Below the pieces are notes generated by a model that made no database searches, was not told where the DNA came from, and was given only the letters and a program-made list of their open reading frames with translations. Shown piece after piece: positions 1 through 9,243 of a stretch of DNA of 64,000 bases. Every line of letters starts with the position of its first letter. The first letter of the stretch is position 1. This stretch comes from Bacteroidota bacterium (GTDB taxonomy: Bacteria; Bacteroidota; Bacteroidia; Bacteroidales; NBLH01). Both the position numbers and the translations under genes were made by a program. The stretch is from contig JANYKN010000144.1 in NCBI GenBank assembly GCA_025361565.1, forward strand, positions 1 through 64,000, written 5' to 3'.

Positions 1-97
1 CAACAAATCGGTTAGAACATACAGGTGTCCTACAAAAAAGAGTAGAAAGTCTCAGAATTGGAACAGTAGTGTGATATTTGAATATTCTTATATATGA

Positions 98-424
98 GAA
101 AACAAAATATTTGTACCAACAAAGTACTTAAATAGAGCCAAACAAATTTACATTTTAAAAATTGGTGAACTAGCTGATGGTAAATTTTTATTTAAAACTC
201 CTACAAATGTTAAAATAAATAAACAAACAGTTTACGCATTAACTTTTGAATTCAAAGCCTCTGATGGACAAGTTTATCAGGCTGTGGCTAAAACACATCA
301 ATACCATAAGCTTGAAGATGAAGAATTTGAAAAACTCGTTTATGATCCGGATATGCCAACCAATGCTGTATTGTTAGACGAATTACCGAATGGGGTTAAG
401 GATTATTTTTTGAATAATTATTAA
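98..424 (+). pseudogene. DUF3592-like protein remnant, N-terminal part missing
   Basis: An open frame of about 108 codons runs from just after a stop at 95-97 to TAA at 422-424, but its only ATG is near the C-terminus. The translation reads like the soluble C-terminal half of Bacteroidota DUF3592-type membrane proteins: KQIYILKIGELADGKF, then VYALTFEFKASDGQVYQAV, then a KLEDEE / LVYDPD / LLDELP tail. No membrane segments precede it in frame. Another frame at 3-74 also looks coding (ending RVESLRIGTVV then TGA) and may be a displaced upstream part. The simplest reading is a gene truncated and frameshifted at its 5' side. An unusual start codon or a gene entering from outside the window cannot be excluded. 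Confidence 0.5.
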
Positions 425-484
425 GGTTTTTATTCGATAAAAGGGTCTGATAAAGATACATATTTATCTAATATAGAAATTCAT

Positions 485-492
485 TATTTTTG
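485..492 (+). promoter_or_regulatory. Candidate -7 element (TATTTTTG) of the ClC gene
   Basis: It matches the Bacteroidota -7 consensus TAnnTTTG and lies 41 bases before the ATG at 534. No clear -33 TTTG is visible upstream, so support is modest. Confidence 0.3.
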
Positions 493-533
493 TTCTCTTT
501 GTTTTAAAAAAGGTAATTCATCTGTATAGTTTC

Positions 534-2309
534 ATGAAAACCCCATCTCTTTTAAAAGGATTTTTAATTTGGCGACTTAAGAATGTGCATTCAAGGCCAT
601 ATCTTATGTTTCTTAGTTTAATAGTTGGAATAGGATCCGGAACTATGGCGGTCATTTTATTTAATATAGTTAGCTTTATTCAAAGATTTTTAAAAGTTGG
701 ATTTACCAGAGATCATTCAAATCTGCTTTATTTGGTATATCCTGTTGTTGGAATCTCTTTATCTGTGTTATTTGTCAGGTTTATATTGCGTCAAAGTTTA
801 GGCCATGGTGTGCCGGGCGTACTTAAAGCTATTTCTATGAACCAGGGACTGATTAAAGCACACAACATGTTTTCATCGGTGATTACCAGCGCTTTGACCG
901 TTGGATTTGGTGGTTCTGTGGGTTTGGAAGGTCCATCAGTTTCAACCGGCGCAGCAATTGCATCCAACATTGGACGATTGTTCCGATTATCTTTTAAACA
1001 TAAAGTATTGTTAATTGGCTGTGGTTCAGCAGCTGCAATGGCTGCAATTTTTAAGGCTCCCATTGCAGGAATTGTTTTTGCCTTTGAAGTAATAATGCTC
1101 GATTTAACAACATCATCTGTAATTCCAATATTAATCGCTTCTGCTTCTGCAACAATAACTTCATATATATTTCTTGGGCAGGATGTTATCTATCCCATCA
1201 ATTTGAAGGAAAATTTCATTTTAACAGATATACCTTATTATATTGCATTAGGTGTTTTTACAGGGCTTATTTCAGTATATTTTAGTCGTGTTTATCTATA
1301 TATTGCTAACATTTTTGGAAAAGTCAAGAGTTCTTTTGTTAAATTGATAGTGGGGGGGAGCATACTGGGTTTGCTGATATTAATTTTTCCTTCTTTATAT
1401 GGAGACGGATATGAATCAGTAAATCATGCATTAGATGGAAATGTATCCTATTTATTCGAGAACTCTTTTTTTTACAAGTATAGTGATAGTCTTTTGGTAT
1501 CTGTTATATTGCTGGCAGCAATCGTTTTATTAAAGGTTTTTGCAAGTTCTGCAACTTTTGGGGCAGGAGGAATAGGCGGAATTTTTGCACCTACACTTTT
1601 TATCGGTGCAAATGCAGGACTCTTGTTTTCTACGTTGGTTAAATATATTGGTTTTGATGAAGTATCAAAAAGCAATTTTGCTTTGGTTGGCATGGCTGGT
1701 TTGCTTGCTGGAGTGTTACATGCTCCTTTAACAGGCCTTTTTTTAATTGCTGAAATTACTGGTGGATATGCTTTATTTTTACCTTTGATGATTACTGCGA
1801 CTTTAGCGTATGCAACGGTTAAATATTTCGATTCAAATAGTGTATATACATTTCAATTGGCAAAGAATAAAGAATTACTAACTCATCATGCCGATAAAAA
1901 TGCTTTGGTAATGATGAAAGTTGATAATTTAATCGAAACTAATTTTAAAACAGTTGATAAAGATGCTACTTTGGGCGAGTTGGTTAAAGTAATCGCAGAT
2001 TCAACCCGAAATATTTTTCCTGTTGTAGATGAAAATAACTATTTTATTGGAGTTGTTAATCTCGATGATATACGGCAGGTTATTTTCCAGCATGAATTGT
2101 ACAATCAAATCACTGTAAATGAATTGATGACAGTCCCATCTGCACATGTTACTCCTGATGATTCCATGGAAGAAGTTGCTAAAAAGATTCAGCAAACAGG
2201 CAGGTTTAATATTGTAGTATTAAGAGATGGAAAATACCTGGGTTTTGTTTCTCGTGCTAATGTATTCCTGAATTATCGTAAAATTCTTAAAAGCATTTCA
2301 GCCGAATAG
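534..2309 (+). CDS. ClC-family chloride channel/transporter with C-terminal CBS pair
   Basis: This is an inner-membrane anion channel or antiporter of the ClC family, 591 residues. The hallmark loops are visible in order: GHGVP near residue 90 (the GSGIP position, with His for Ser), GLEGP near 128 keeping the external gating Glu, GGIGGIFAPTLF near 345, and a late Tyr in the segment SVYTFQL that fits the anion-coordinating Tyr. Two CBS domains occupy roughly residues 455-591. In the segment GIVFAFEVIML the residue aligned with the internal proton Glu of E. coli ClC-ec1 is Val, as in eukaryotic ClC channels. This hints at passive or loosely coupled conduction (inference). The gene is convergent with rimO, which ends 10 bases away. 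The family is certain; channel versus exchanger is not. Confidence 0.93.
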   Translation: MKTPSLLKGFLIWRLKNVHSRPYLMFLSLIVGIGSGTMAVILFNIVSFIQRFLKVGFTRDHSNLLYLVYPVVGISLSVLFVRFILRQSLGHGVPGVLKAISMNQGLIKAHNMFSSVITSALTVGFGGSVGLEGPSVSTGAAIASNIGRLFRLSFKHKVLLIGCGSAAAMAAIFKAPIAGIVFAFEVIMLDLTTSSVIPILIASASATITSYIFLGQDVIYPINLKENFILTDIPYYIALGVFTGLISVYFSRVYLYIANIFGKVKSSFVKLIVGGSILGLLILIFPSLYGDGYESVNHALDGNVSYLFENSFFYKYSDSLLVSVILLAAIVLLKVFASSATFGAGGIGGIFAPTLFIGANAGLLFSTLVKYIGFDEVSKSNFALVGMAGLLAGVLHAPLTGLFLIAEITGGYALFLPLMITATLAYATVKYFDSNSVYTFQLAKNKELLTHHADKNALVMMKVDNLIETNFKTVDKDATLGELVKVIADSTRNIFPVVDENNYFIGVVNLDDIRQVIFQHELYNQITVNELMTVPSAHVTPDDSMEEVAKKIQQTGRFNIVVLRDGKYLGFVSRANVFLNYRKILKSISAE

Positions 2310-2319
2310 CTAAAAATGC

Positions 2320-3621
2320 CTATTGAATAACATATCCAAATAAATCATAATCCTGTGCAGATTCAACTTTAACCTGGTAAAATTCTCCAAGAGGTAATTT
2401 GCTGCCATTAATAGGTATTAAAATCTCATTATCTACCTCAGGTGAATCAAACTCTGATCGACCAATATAAAATTCACCTTCAATCCTGTCGATCAAAACT
2501 TTATATTCGTTGCCAACTTTATTTTGGTTCAGTTTTAACGATATTTCCTGTTGAAGTGCCATTATCTCATCAGACCTTTCTGCTTTTATTTCTTCTGATA
2601 CATCGTCAGTAAGGTTTTTTGCACCATAAGTACCTTCTTCCTCAGAGTATGTAAAAACTCCAAGTCTGTCGAATTGAACTTCCTTAACAAATTCTTTAAG
2701 TTCCTCAAATTCTTCTTGTCCTTCTCCGGGATGACCTACTAACAAAGTAGTTCTAATACTTATATTTGGAATCCGTTCGCGAAGACTTGAAATTAGTTTC
2801 ATAGTAGTTTTCCTATTGTGTCCACGACGCATCAATTTCAACACTTTATCGTTGATATGTTGCAATGGGATATCAATATAACTACATATTTTTTCTTCAT
2901 TTGCCATCAATTCAATTACCTCGTCAGGAAATCCAGCAGGATAAGTATAATGTAACCTAATCCATCCAATTTTTTCAATTTGTGCCAGTTGTTTTAATAA
3001 TTCGGCGAGTTTGTTCTCTTTATATAAATCAAGGCCATAGCTAACCAAATCCTGAGCGATCAGAATTAATTCTTTAACACCTTGTTCTGCAAGATTTTTG
3101 GCTTGCTTTACTAAAAGATCCATCGGAACAGATTGATGCTTGCCTCTTATCAAAGGGATGGCACAAAAAGAGCAGGTTCTGTCGCAACCTTCGGATATTT
3201 TTAAATAGGCAAAATGCTTTGGAGTTGATATGGATCTTTCGCCCAATAATTCTTCTTTGTAATTTACATCAAGTGATTTTACTATTTTTTGCAAATCATT
3301 TACTCCAAAATATTGGTCAACTTCTGGTATTTCTTTTTGAAGGTCTTTTTTGTATCGTTCTGCTAAACAGCCAATAACATATAAATTGTCGATCTTTCCT
3401 AATGATCTGGCTTGTGCATAACTAAGAATTGTTTCAATTGATTCTTCTTTCGAATCTTTAATAAATCCACAAGTATTAATTACAATTGAACGGGCATTTG
3501 AGTCATTGGAATCAAATTCAACTTCAACGTTTCCACCTTTTAATTGAGTAGCCAATTGTTCGCTGTCAACCAGATTTTTTGAACAACCCAGTGTAATAAT
3601 ATTTATTTTATGTTTTTTCAC
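2320..3621 (-). CDS. rimO: Ribosomal protein uS12 methylthiotransferase RimO
   Basis: A radical SAM methylthiotransferase that adds a methylthio group to the conserved Asp of ribosomal protein uS12. The 433-residue length fits the family. The N-terminal UPF0004 domain has the Cys set that binds the second cluster (ITLGCSKNLVDSE, then NTCGFI, then VIGCLAERY). The radical SAM CxxxCxxC motif is CDRTCSFC near residue 147, and a TRAM-like domain ends the protein. The GCSKNLVDSE opening separates RimO from the tRNA enzyme MiaB. It lies downstream of ftsY on the same strand after 156 bases, the usual order in Bacteroidota. Confidence 0.96.
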   Translation of the reverse strand: MKKHKINIITLGCSKNLVDSEQLATQLKGGNVEVEFDSNDSNARSIVINTCGFIKDSKEESIETILSYAQARSLGKIDNLYVIGCLAERYKKDLQKEIPEVDQYFGVNDLQKIVKSLDVNYKEELLGERSISTPKHFAYLKISEGCDRTCSFCAIPLIRGKHQSVPMDLLVKQAKNLAEQGVKELILIAQDLVSYGLDLYKENKLAELLKQLAQIEKIGWIRLHYTYPAGFPDEVIELMANEEKICSYIDIPLQHINDKVLKLMRRGHNRKTTMKLISSLRERIPNISIRTTLLVGHPGEGQEEFEELKEFVKEVQFDRLGVFTYSEEEGTYGAKNLTDDVSEEIKAERSDEIMALQQEISLKLNQNKVGNEYKVLIDRIEGEFYIGRSEFDSPEVDNEILIPINGSKLPLGEFYQVKVESAQDYDLFGYVIQ

Positions 3622-3777
3622 TTATCTGATTTTACAAAAATGAATTATGTCATCGGCTAAAATAGCTTTCAAGCTTAATTTGCCAAAATGCTTATTCATA
3701 ATATATTTTAAAATGATTCTTTTCAGGAAGGTAAATACTTGACTATCACACTACATCTGGAATAAACAAAATGTGTT

Positions 3778-4740
3778 CTAAATTCGAAATAACGAATCAA
3801 CAAATTCTTCTTTATTGAAAATCTGTAAATCTCCTAGTCCTTCGCCAATGCCAATATATTTTACAGGAATTTTAAATTGATCGGAAATGCCAATGACAAC
3901 TCCACCTTTTGCTGTTCCATCTAATTTTGTGAGTGCAAGTGCATTAACTTCAGTAGATTTTATAAACTCTTTGGCTTGTGCAAATGCATTTTGACCAGTT
4001 GAGCCATCTAAAATTAAAAGAATTTCATGCGGTGCATCGGGTATTAATTTTTGCATCACATTTTTTATCTTACTAAGTTCGTTCATTAAGCCAACTTTAT
4101 TGTGTAAACGGCCGGCTGTATCAATAATTACAACATCAGCATGGTTTGTTATTGCTGAATTTAAAGCATCATATGCAACCGAGGCTGGATCTGAACCCAT
4201 TTTTTGCTTTATTATAGTAACTCCAACCCTTTCTGACCAAATAGTGAGCTGATCTACAGCAGCGGCCCTAAATGTATCTGCAGCACCAAGATAAACTTTT
4301 TTACCTGCTTCTTTAAACATATATGCTAATTTGCCAATGGTTGTGGTTTTACCAACCCCATTAACTCCAACTACCATAATTACATATGGTTTTCCATCTT
4401 TACCATTGAAAAGGCTTTCATCCACTTTTGGTGTTGTTGCCTCATTTTCGTTTAGCAGAGCAGCAATTTCTTCTTTCAATATAATATTTAGCTCATCCGT
4501 TCCAAGGTATTTATTTTTTCTGGCCCTGGTTTCGACTCGTTGAATTATTTTAATTGTAGTATCAACTCCAACATCAGAACTGATCAAAATTTCTTCTAAT
4601 TCGTCTAAAATTAAATCATCTACTTTCGATTTACCTGCAACAGCCCGTGAAAGTTTTTTAAATACACTTTCTTTGGTTTTAGTTAAGCCTTTGTCGAGAT
4701 TTTCTTTTTTTTCTTTCGAAAACAATCCGAAAACTGCCAT
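3778..4740 (-). CDS. ftsY: Signal recognition particle receptor FtsY
   Basis: The SRP receptor GTPase, which docks ribosome-nascent chain complexes at the membrane for co-translational insertion. It has 320 residues, the short form without the long acidic A domain of E. coli. The N-terminal helical N domain is followed by the G domain, with P-loop GVNGVGKTTTIGKLA near residue 125, DTFRAAAVDQL, the DTAGR motif (IIDTAGRLHN), and TKLDGTAKGG near the C-terminus. The gene follows the rpmB-rpmG-DUF4295 block, with a terminator-like hairpin in between that may lower read-through. Confidence 0.97.
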   Translation of the reverse strand: MAVFGLFSKEKKENLDKGLTKTKESVFKKLSRAVAGKSKVDDLILDELEEILISSDVGVDTTIKIIQRVETRARKNKYLGTDELNIILKEEIAALLNENEATTPKVDESLFNGKDGKPYVIMVVGVNGVGKTTTIGKLAYMFKEAGKKVYLGAADTFRAAAVDQLTIWSERVGVTIIKQKMGSDPASVAYDALNSAITNHADVVIIDTAGRLHNKVGLMNELSKIKNVMQKLIPDAPHEILLILDGSTGQNAFAQAKEFIKSTEVNALALTKLDGTAKGGVVIGISDQFKIPVKYIGIGEGLGDLQIFNKEEFVDSLFRI

Positions 4741-4781
4741 CTTTTTATTTTTTGTTTAATTTATAACGAAAATAGTAATAC

Positions 4782-4819
4782 AAAAAAAGCTTCCAACATA
4801 AAAGTAGAAAGCTTTTTTT
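4782..4819 (-). terminator. Rho-independent terminator or attenuator between DUF4295 and ftsY
   Basis: An 11-bp inverted repeat, AAAAAAAGCTT at 4782-4792 and AAGCTTTTTTT at 4809-4819, has a 16-base loop and a U run in the minus direction. It lies 20 bases after the stop of the DUF4295 gene and 42 bases before the ftsY start, so it could end or attenuate the ribosomal-protein transcript. Confidence 0.6.
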
Positions 4820-4839
4820 AAAAGTTTGAGAATATCATT

Positions 4840-4998
4840 TTATGATTTCTTGGCAAAATATTCTTTTACAAGTTCATTAGGAACTATGTCTTCTTTGAAT
4901 ATGTATGCTCCTGATTTGGGTGATTTAACCATTTTAATCACTTTTGAAAAGGCTTTACCTTCACCTTTTTGTAATGATGCTACTACTTTCTTTGCCAT
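4840..4998 (-). CDS. DUF4295 small basic protein (ribosome-associated)
   Basis: A 52-residue basic protein beginning MAKKVVASLQKGEGKAF and ending YFAKKS; the middle reads KSPKSGAYIFKED. It is the Bacteroidota-specific DUF4295 family, always found between rpmG and ftsY. The start is set by ATG at 4996-4998, six bases after the end of rpmG. From memory, this family was seen as an extra large-subunit protein (named bL38) in the Flavobacterium johnsoniae ribosome structure; that naming should be verified. The context (bL28, bL33, SRP receptor) agrees with a ribosomal role. Confidence 0.9.
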   Translation of the reverse strand: MAKKVVASLQKGEGKAFSKVIKMVKSPKSGAYIFKEDIVPNELVKEYFAKKS

Positions 4999-5004
4999 AA
5001 TAAA

Positions 5005-5190
5005 TTATTTTATTTCGCGATGAAGTGTTACTTTCTTTAAAATCCGATTGTATTTTTTTAATTCAAGGCGTCCAGGAGTATTTTTTCTGTTTTTAGTAGA
5101 AATATATCGGGATGTTCCTGGCATGCCACTTTCTTTGTGCTCAGTGCATTCAAGAATCACTTGAATTCTGTTTCCTTTTTTCTTAGCCAT
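5005..5190 (-). CDS. rpmG: 50S ribosomal protein bL33
   Basis: Large-subunit protein bL33, 61 residues, starting [20 protein letters not shown]. It contains the family signature [20 protein letters not shown]. The zinc-binding Cys pairs of the C+ paralog are absent, with only one Cys remaining, so this is the zinc-free type. It sits 19 bases after rpmB and 6 bases before the DUF4295 gene, clearly in one transcript. Confidence 0.97.
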   Translation of the reverse strand: MAKKKGNRIQVILECTEHKESGMPGTSRYISTKNRKNTPGRLELKKYNRILKKVTLHREIK

Positions 5191-5209
5191 GATTTATTAT
5201 ATAATCTTA

Positions 5210-5452
5210 TTAATAATTCTTAAGAAATCCTTTTTTAACAGCATCTTTTAAGGTCGACTCTAGTCCATTCTTGTTGATGGTCTTTAATCCTGCCGCAGTT
5301 AATTTAATAGTAACCCAACGGTCTTCTTCTGGTAGGAAAAATTTCTTAACAAATAGGTTTGGAAAAAATTTTCTTTTGGTTCTCTTTTTTGAGTGAGAAA
5401 CATTATTTCCTACCATCATTTTTTTTCCTGTAATCTGACAAATTTTCGACAT
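5210..5452 (-). CDS. rpmB: 50S ribosomal protein bL28
   Basis: Large-subunit protein bL28, 80 residues, starting [22 protein letters not shown]. It carries the TKRKFFPNL stretch and the [19 protein letters not shown] core typical of the family. It is the first gene of the rpmB-rpmG-DUF4295(-ftsY-rimO) block. No clear TAnnTTTG box was found directly upstream on the minus strand. Confidence 0.97.
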   Translation of the reverse strand: MSKICQITGKKMMVGNNVSHSKKRTKRKFFPNLFVKKFFLPEEDRWVTIKLTAAGLKTINKNGLESTLKDAVKKGFLKNY

Positions 5453-6025
5453 CTTTCTTTAATTTTATCTTTACTGAAATTCGGTTTGCAAAATTCGTTA
5501 TTATTATTTAAAATATCAAATAAATTTTGAAGATTTTTCAATTATTGTCTAATGAGAGTTGAAATATTTCATAAATATTAATAAATCAATATGTTAACTT
5601 ATATGATTTTAATAATTAGGAATCAGTATTTGGCTTATTTTACTATCTTATTCGGTTATTTAATATGTTTTATAGAGCTGTGGTATTGTAAAAATTGCCT
5701 TTTCTCACCTAATAATTGAATAAATAAAATCAGGTAAAGTTTCTTTCAAATAGTTTATTATTCTTTGATTATTCGTTGAACATGCTGTTATTAAACACTT
5801 GCCTTCCTGTTTAGAGCTTTTTCTGTGTAAATCTAAATATTATGATTAATAAGGTAAAATTAAAAATATTTGCAAATAGAATGTCTTATTGTTGAATTAC
5901 TTATTTTTATCGGCATTTTATTTGTTATGAATTGAAATAGTTATTTATATTTGTTAAAATGTAAAGAAATGTTTTTTTATATCTGCTTTTCGTTTATATT
6001 ATAGTATTGATAAAGAATTTATTGA
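5453..6025. other. Divergent intergenic region without a recognised gene
   Basis: About 570 bases of very AT-rich DNA lie between the divergently transcribed rpmB and the sensor gene at 6026. It must hold both promoters. I see no convincing small ORF, RNA gene or perfect promoter box in it. Confidence 0.6.
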
Positions 6026-8266
6026 ATGAAAATTTCATTTAGAAAAATCAAGCATTTATATTTAGTTTATGGATTATTAAACATTTTTTTAATTGTTATA
6101 ATAATAGCAAGTTCATTTTATTTGTATAATAAACAGGCATTATTATTTATTTTAGAGAACACACTTGGCAAAGAATTATTGAATTTGTCGGTTTATAAAT
6201 CCACAACATTTGATTATGCACTTAAAACTGAATTTGAAGATGATTTTTATCTGAAAACTACAGATAATCAGAGCATTGATTTTATCAAACAAATCAATAA
6301 CTCTAAACAACAGATAAATGAAATTGAGCATGATTTTAAGATAAATAATATTCATTTAAATGAAAGTTTACATGGATTATCTTCTGACTATGAGATATTA
6401 GGGTCACAAAATGCATTGTTATTGGATTATATCAGAAAAATTGGTAATAATGAACACGGATCTCTGCTAAATCTGAAAAATGCGGCCTCTGATTTTGATT
6501 TGAAACTTAAAACTTTTGAACCCAACCAAAATATTAAAGACGATTTAAATCAATCCATGTTTATGATTTCCCTGCTTGTTAGAAATAGGGATGAACTCAT
6601 TCTCCATGACATTGAAATGAAAATGGATAAAATTAAAAAGGATGTTTCATTGCCAGATTCTACTTCAAATAACTATATAATACTTAGGTTGTCAGATTCA
6701 TTTCAGAATTTTGAAAATTATTATAATGAACTTGCAAAGACAATTCTTGAAATTGGAGTTTCAAATCAAAGAGGATTGCTGAAAATAATCGATGATAGAT
6801 ATTCGAAAACTAAAATACGTTTACAGGAATCATTGAAGATAATTCAGGATGAAAAAAATGCGATTGAAATTAAGGCCTTGCTGGTTCTAATCATAATGTT
6901 TTTGGTTGTAGTCGGTTTGAATTTTGGCTCTGCACTTTTTTTTATACAACATTCACGAAATTTTACTTCAGCTGTAAATGTTCATTTTAAAGCCTTAAAT
7001 AAAGGTGAATTTATTAAAATTGATAGAAGTAAGGTGCCAGAAGAAGTGTATGGACTTATTGATGGTCTTGAGCTCTTCTCAAATAAATTTATTAATTCAG
7101 GCAAATTTTTAAAATTACTTTCTTCAGGAAATCTGAATGCAGAAATTGATAAAAATAATCTCTTGGATTTATTTACACCACACATTTTGCAGATAAAGCA
7201 AAGATTTGAAGCACTAAATAAGCAAATCATTGATGAAAGGAAGAAACAAGCTGAAATTCAATGGATTAAAGAAGGTATAGACAAACTTACAGAGGTGATG
7301 AGGCAAGAGTTTGATAATCCGCTTCTGCATTCAAATAAAATAATTTATACCCTAGTTCAGTATTTGGATATTCCTATGGGAGCTATTTATCATGTTAAAG
7401 ATGAAGATGGTAAAAAATATCTTGAAATGGCTGCGAGTTTTGCATATGGCAAGGAAAAGCAATTATATAGAAAAATACTAATGGGCGAAGGCATGGTTGG
7501 CAGCGCCGCTTCAGAGAAAAAAACTTTAAATTTGACCAATGTGCCAGAGGGATATTTCAATGTTATATCAGGGTTCAGTGAATCAAAACCTAAAAATATA
7601 ATTGTCAGTCCAATTAAATTGAATGAAGAAATTTATGGCGTTATTGAATTGGCATCCTTAACCAGATTTAAAGAAGAGGAGATTCGTTTTGTTGAGGAAG
7701 TTTGCAAAGCAGTAGCATATTCATTTGCTATATCAAAAGTTTATATGGATACACTGTTCCTATTTGAAGGCGCGAATATAGAAATTGCTCAGTTAAAATC
7801 TGAAAATGAATCTCTTTTAATTGATAATGAAGATTTAAAGATTGATTACAAAAATTTAAAAGAACATAATACTGATAATGATTATATTGTAGATAAGCTT
7901 AATGAATTTGCAATTATGATCAATCTGGATTTGGATGGAAATATTTTAGATGTAAACTCTCGGTTTGAGCAATTTTTTAAAGCAGAGAAAAAGAAGTTCC
8001 AGCATTCCAATTATAGGGAATATATGATGGATGTTACCAACGAGTTTGATTTTGAAAATATTTGGAGGGATCTTAGGGCAGGTATTCAGCATGAACTTAA
8101 TCAGAAAGTGATTATTGCTCATCAGGAATTTTGGCTAAATCAGCATTATTTTCCAATGAAGGATCAAAGAGGAAGGGTTAAAGGAATAAAAATTATGGCA
8201 TTTGATATTTCCGATAAAATGAAATTAGAGAATCAACTGATTGACAGGAAGCCTCCCACATTCTAA
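6026..8266 (+). CDS. Membrane sensor protein with HAMP-like, GAF and PAS regions, no output domain
   Basis: 746 residues. An N-terminal membrane helix (about 10-33) and a second one (about 285-308) bracket a predicted periplasmic, mostly helical sensor of some 250 residues. A HAMP-like linker follows (310-365), then a GAF domain (about 413-570) with GEGMVGSAASEKKTLNLTN and NIIVSPIKLNEEIYGVIELAS. After a coiled coil (575-625) comes a PAS domain with LDGNILDVNSRFEQFF. The protein ends just after the PAS C-cap (MAFDISDKMKLENQL), where a histidine kinase, cyclase or phosphatase would normally begin. The stop is genuine in this sequence and the methyltransferase starts 10 bases later. It may signal through a partner, or have lost its effector. 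Confidence 0.75.
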   Translation: MKISFRKIKHLYLVYGLLNIFLIVIIIASSFYLYNKQALLFILENTLGKELLNLSVYKSTTFDYALKTEFEDDFYLKTTDNQSIDFIKQINNSKQQINEIEHDFKINNIHLNESLHGLSSDYEILGSQNALLLDYIRKIGNNEHGSLLNLKNAASDFDLKLKTFEPNQNIKDDLNQSMFMISLLVRNRDELILHDIEMKMDKIKKDVSLPDSTSNNYIILRLSDSFQNFENYYNELAKTILEIGVSNQRGLLKIIDDRYSKTKIRLQESLKIIQDEKNAIEIKALLVLIIMFLVVVGLNFGSALFFIQHSRNFTSAVNVHFKALNKGEFIKIDRSKVPEEVYGLIDGLELFSNKFINSGKFLKLLSSGNLNAEIDKNNLLDLFTPHILQIKQRFEALNKQIIDERKKQAEIQWIKEGIDKLTEVMRQEFDNPLLHSNKIIYTLVQYLDIPMGAIYHVKDEDGKKYLEMAASFAYGKEKQLYRKILMGEGMVGSAASEKKTLNLTNVPEGYFNVISGFSESKPKNIIVSPIKLNEEIYGVIELASLTRFKEEEIRFVEEVCKAVAYSFAISKVYMDTLFLFEGANIEIAQLKSENESLLIDNEDLKIDYKNLKEHNTDNDYIVDKLNEFAIMINLDLDGNILDVNSRFEQFFKAEKKKFQHSNYREYMMDVTNEFDFENIWRDLRAGIQHELNQKVIIAHQEFWLNQHYFPMKDQRGRVKGIKIMAFDISDKMKLENQLIDRKPPTF

Positions 8267-8275
8267 TTTTTATGA

Positions 8276-9097
8276 ATGACTCCGATAGAGAAAATGATGA
8301 TTAAATGCAAAATAGAACTACTTTGCCGATACTTAAAGTATTTATTTATTGCTAAACATTCTTCAGGACATGGTATACATTCTCCTTTTATTTTTGAATT
8401 TGTAACAAGTGTTTTATTTGTTTCGGATAAAAATAAAAATTATATCATTAATAATACTTATAGGAAAGAGCTTTGTAGAGATAAGCGCACTATTGACATT
8501 ATTGACAAAGGAGCTGGATCTATGAACCAAAAATCTCCTAAACGTCGGATTAATGATGTTGTCAGAACTTCTTCAATAAAATCTAAATACGGAAAATTAC
8601 TCGCCAGAATTGTAGCATTTTATAAACCAATAAATATAATAGAACTTGGCACATCGCTAGGAATTAGTTCTACATATTTAGCTCTTAATTTACAGTCTAA
8701 TGGTAAATTATTTACAATAGAAGGTGATAAAAATTTGTTTCAAATTGCCAAACAGAATCTTTCATCAAAGTTTAATAAAGAAATTTTTCCTATATATGGT
8801 AATTTTGAAGGTATACTGCCTGAATTACTTAATCAGATTAATGAGCTTGACTTGATCTTTTTTGATGGGAATCACAGAAAAGAGCCTACAATTTTTTACT
8901 TTGAACTATGTTTGAAAAAAATTACAAATCAGACTGTTTTTATTTTTGATGATATACATTGGTCTTCTGAAATGGAAGAAGCTTGGGAATATATAAAATC
9001 ACACTCTGAGACAAGAGTGTGTATTGATTTGTTCCAAATAGGCATTGTATTTTTCAGAAAAGAGCTATCTTGCGAAAATTATATTATCAAATTTTGA
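8276..9097 (+). CDS. Class I SAM-dependent methyltransferase (O-methyltransferase-like)
   Basis: 273 residues. The Rossmann-fold methyltransferase core shows motif I IIELGTSLGISSTYLA near residue 122, an acidic strand-2 end (KLFTIEGDKNL), and the motif DLIFFDGNHRKEPT followed by VFIFDDIHWSSEMEEAW. This fits the O-methyltransferase/YrrM-like group. The N-terminal SGHGIHSPFIFEFV stretch marks a Bacteroidota-specific subfamily of unknown substrate. The gene begins 10 bases after the sensor gene and may be co-transcribed with it. The target molecule is unknown. Confidence 0.82.
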   Translation: MTPIEKMMIKCKIELLCRYLKYLFIAKHSSGHGIHSPFIFEFVTSVLFVSDKNKNYIINNTYRKELCRDKRTIDIIDKGAGSMNQKSPKRRINDVVRTSSIKSKYGKLLARIVAFYKPINIIELGTSLGISSTYLALNLQSNGKLFTIEGDKNLFQIAKQNLSSKFNKEIFPIYGNFEGILPELLNQINELDLIFFDGNHRKEPTIFYFELCLKKITNQTVFIFDDIHWSSEMEEAWEYIKSHSETRVCIDLFQIGIVFFRKELSCENYIIKF

Positions 9098-9243
9098 TAA
9101 TATTTTAGTTAAATATAATAAATTGGCTATAAATATTTAGTGAATTATTTCTTTATATTATTATTCAATTGGTACTATCTAATGAGAAAATCAAATGGTT
9201 TTGCTTATTTGTGAACCAACAAACTTTAAAAAAAGTATTTCAG

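Noticed and set aside
9169-9243. N-terminal extension of the ABC ATPase
   Set aside because: The 25 extra residues are unlike the family and the next ATG (9244) starts exactly where homologous ATPases begin.
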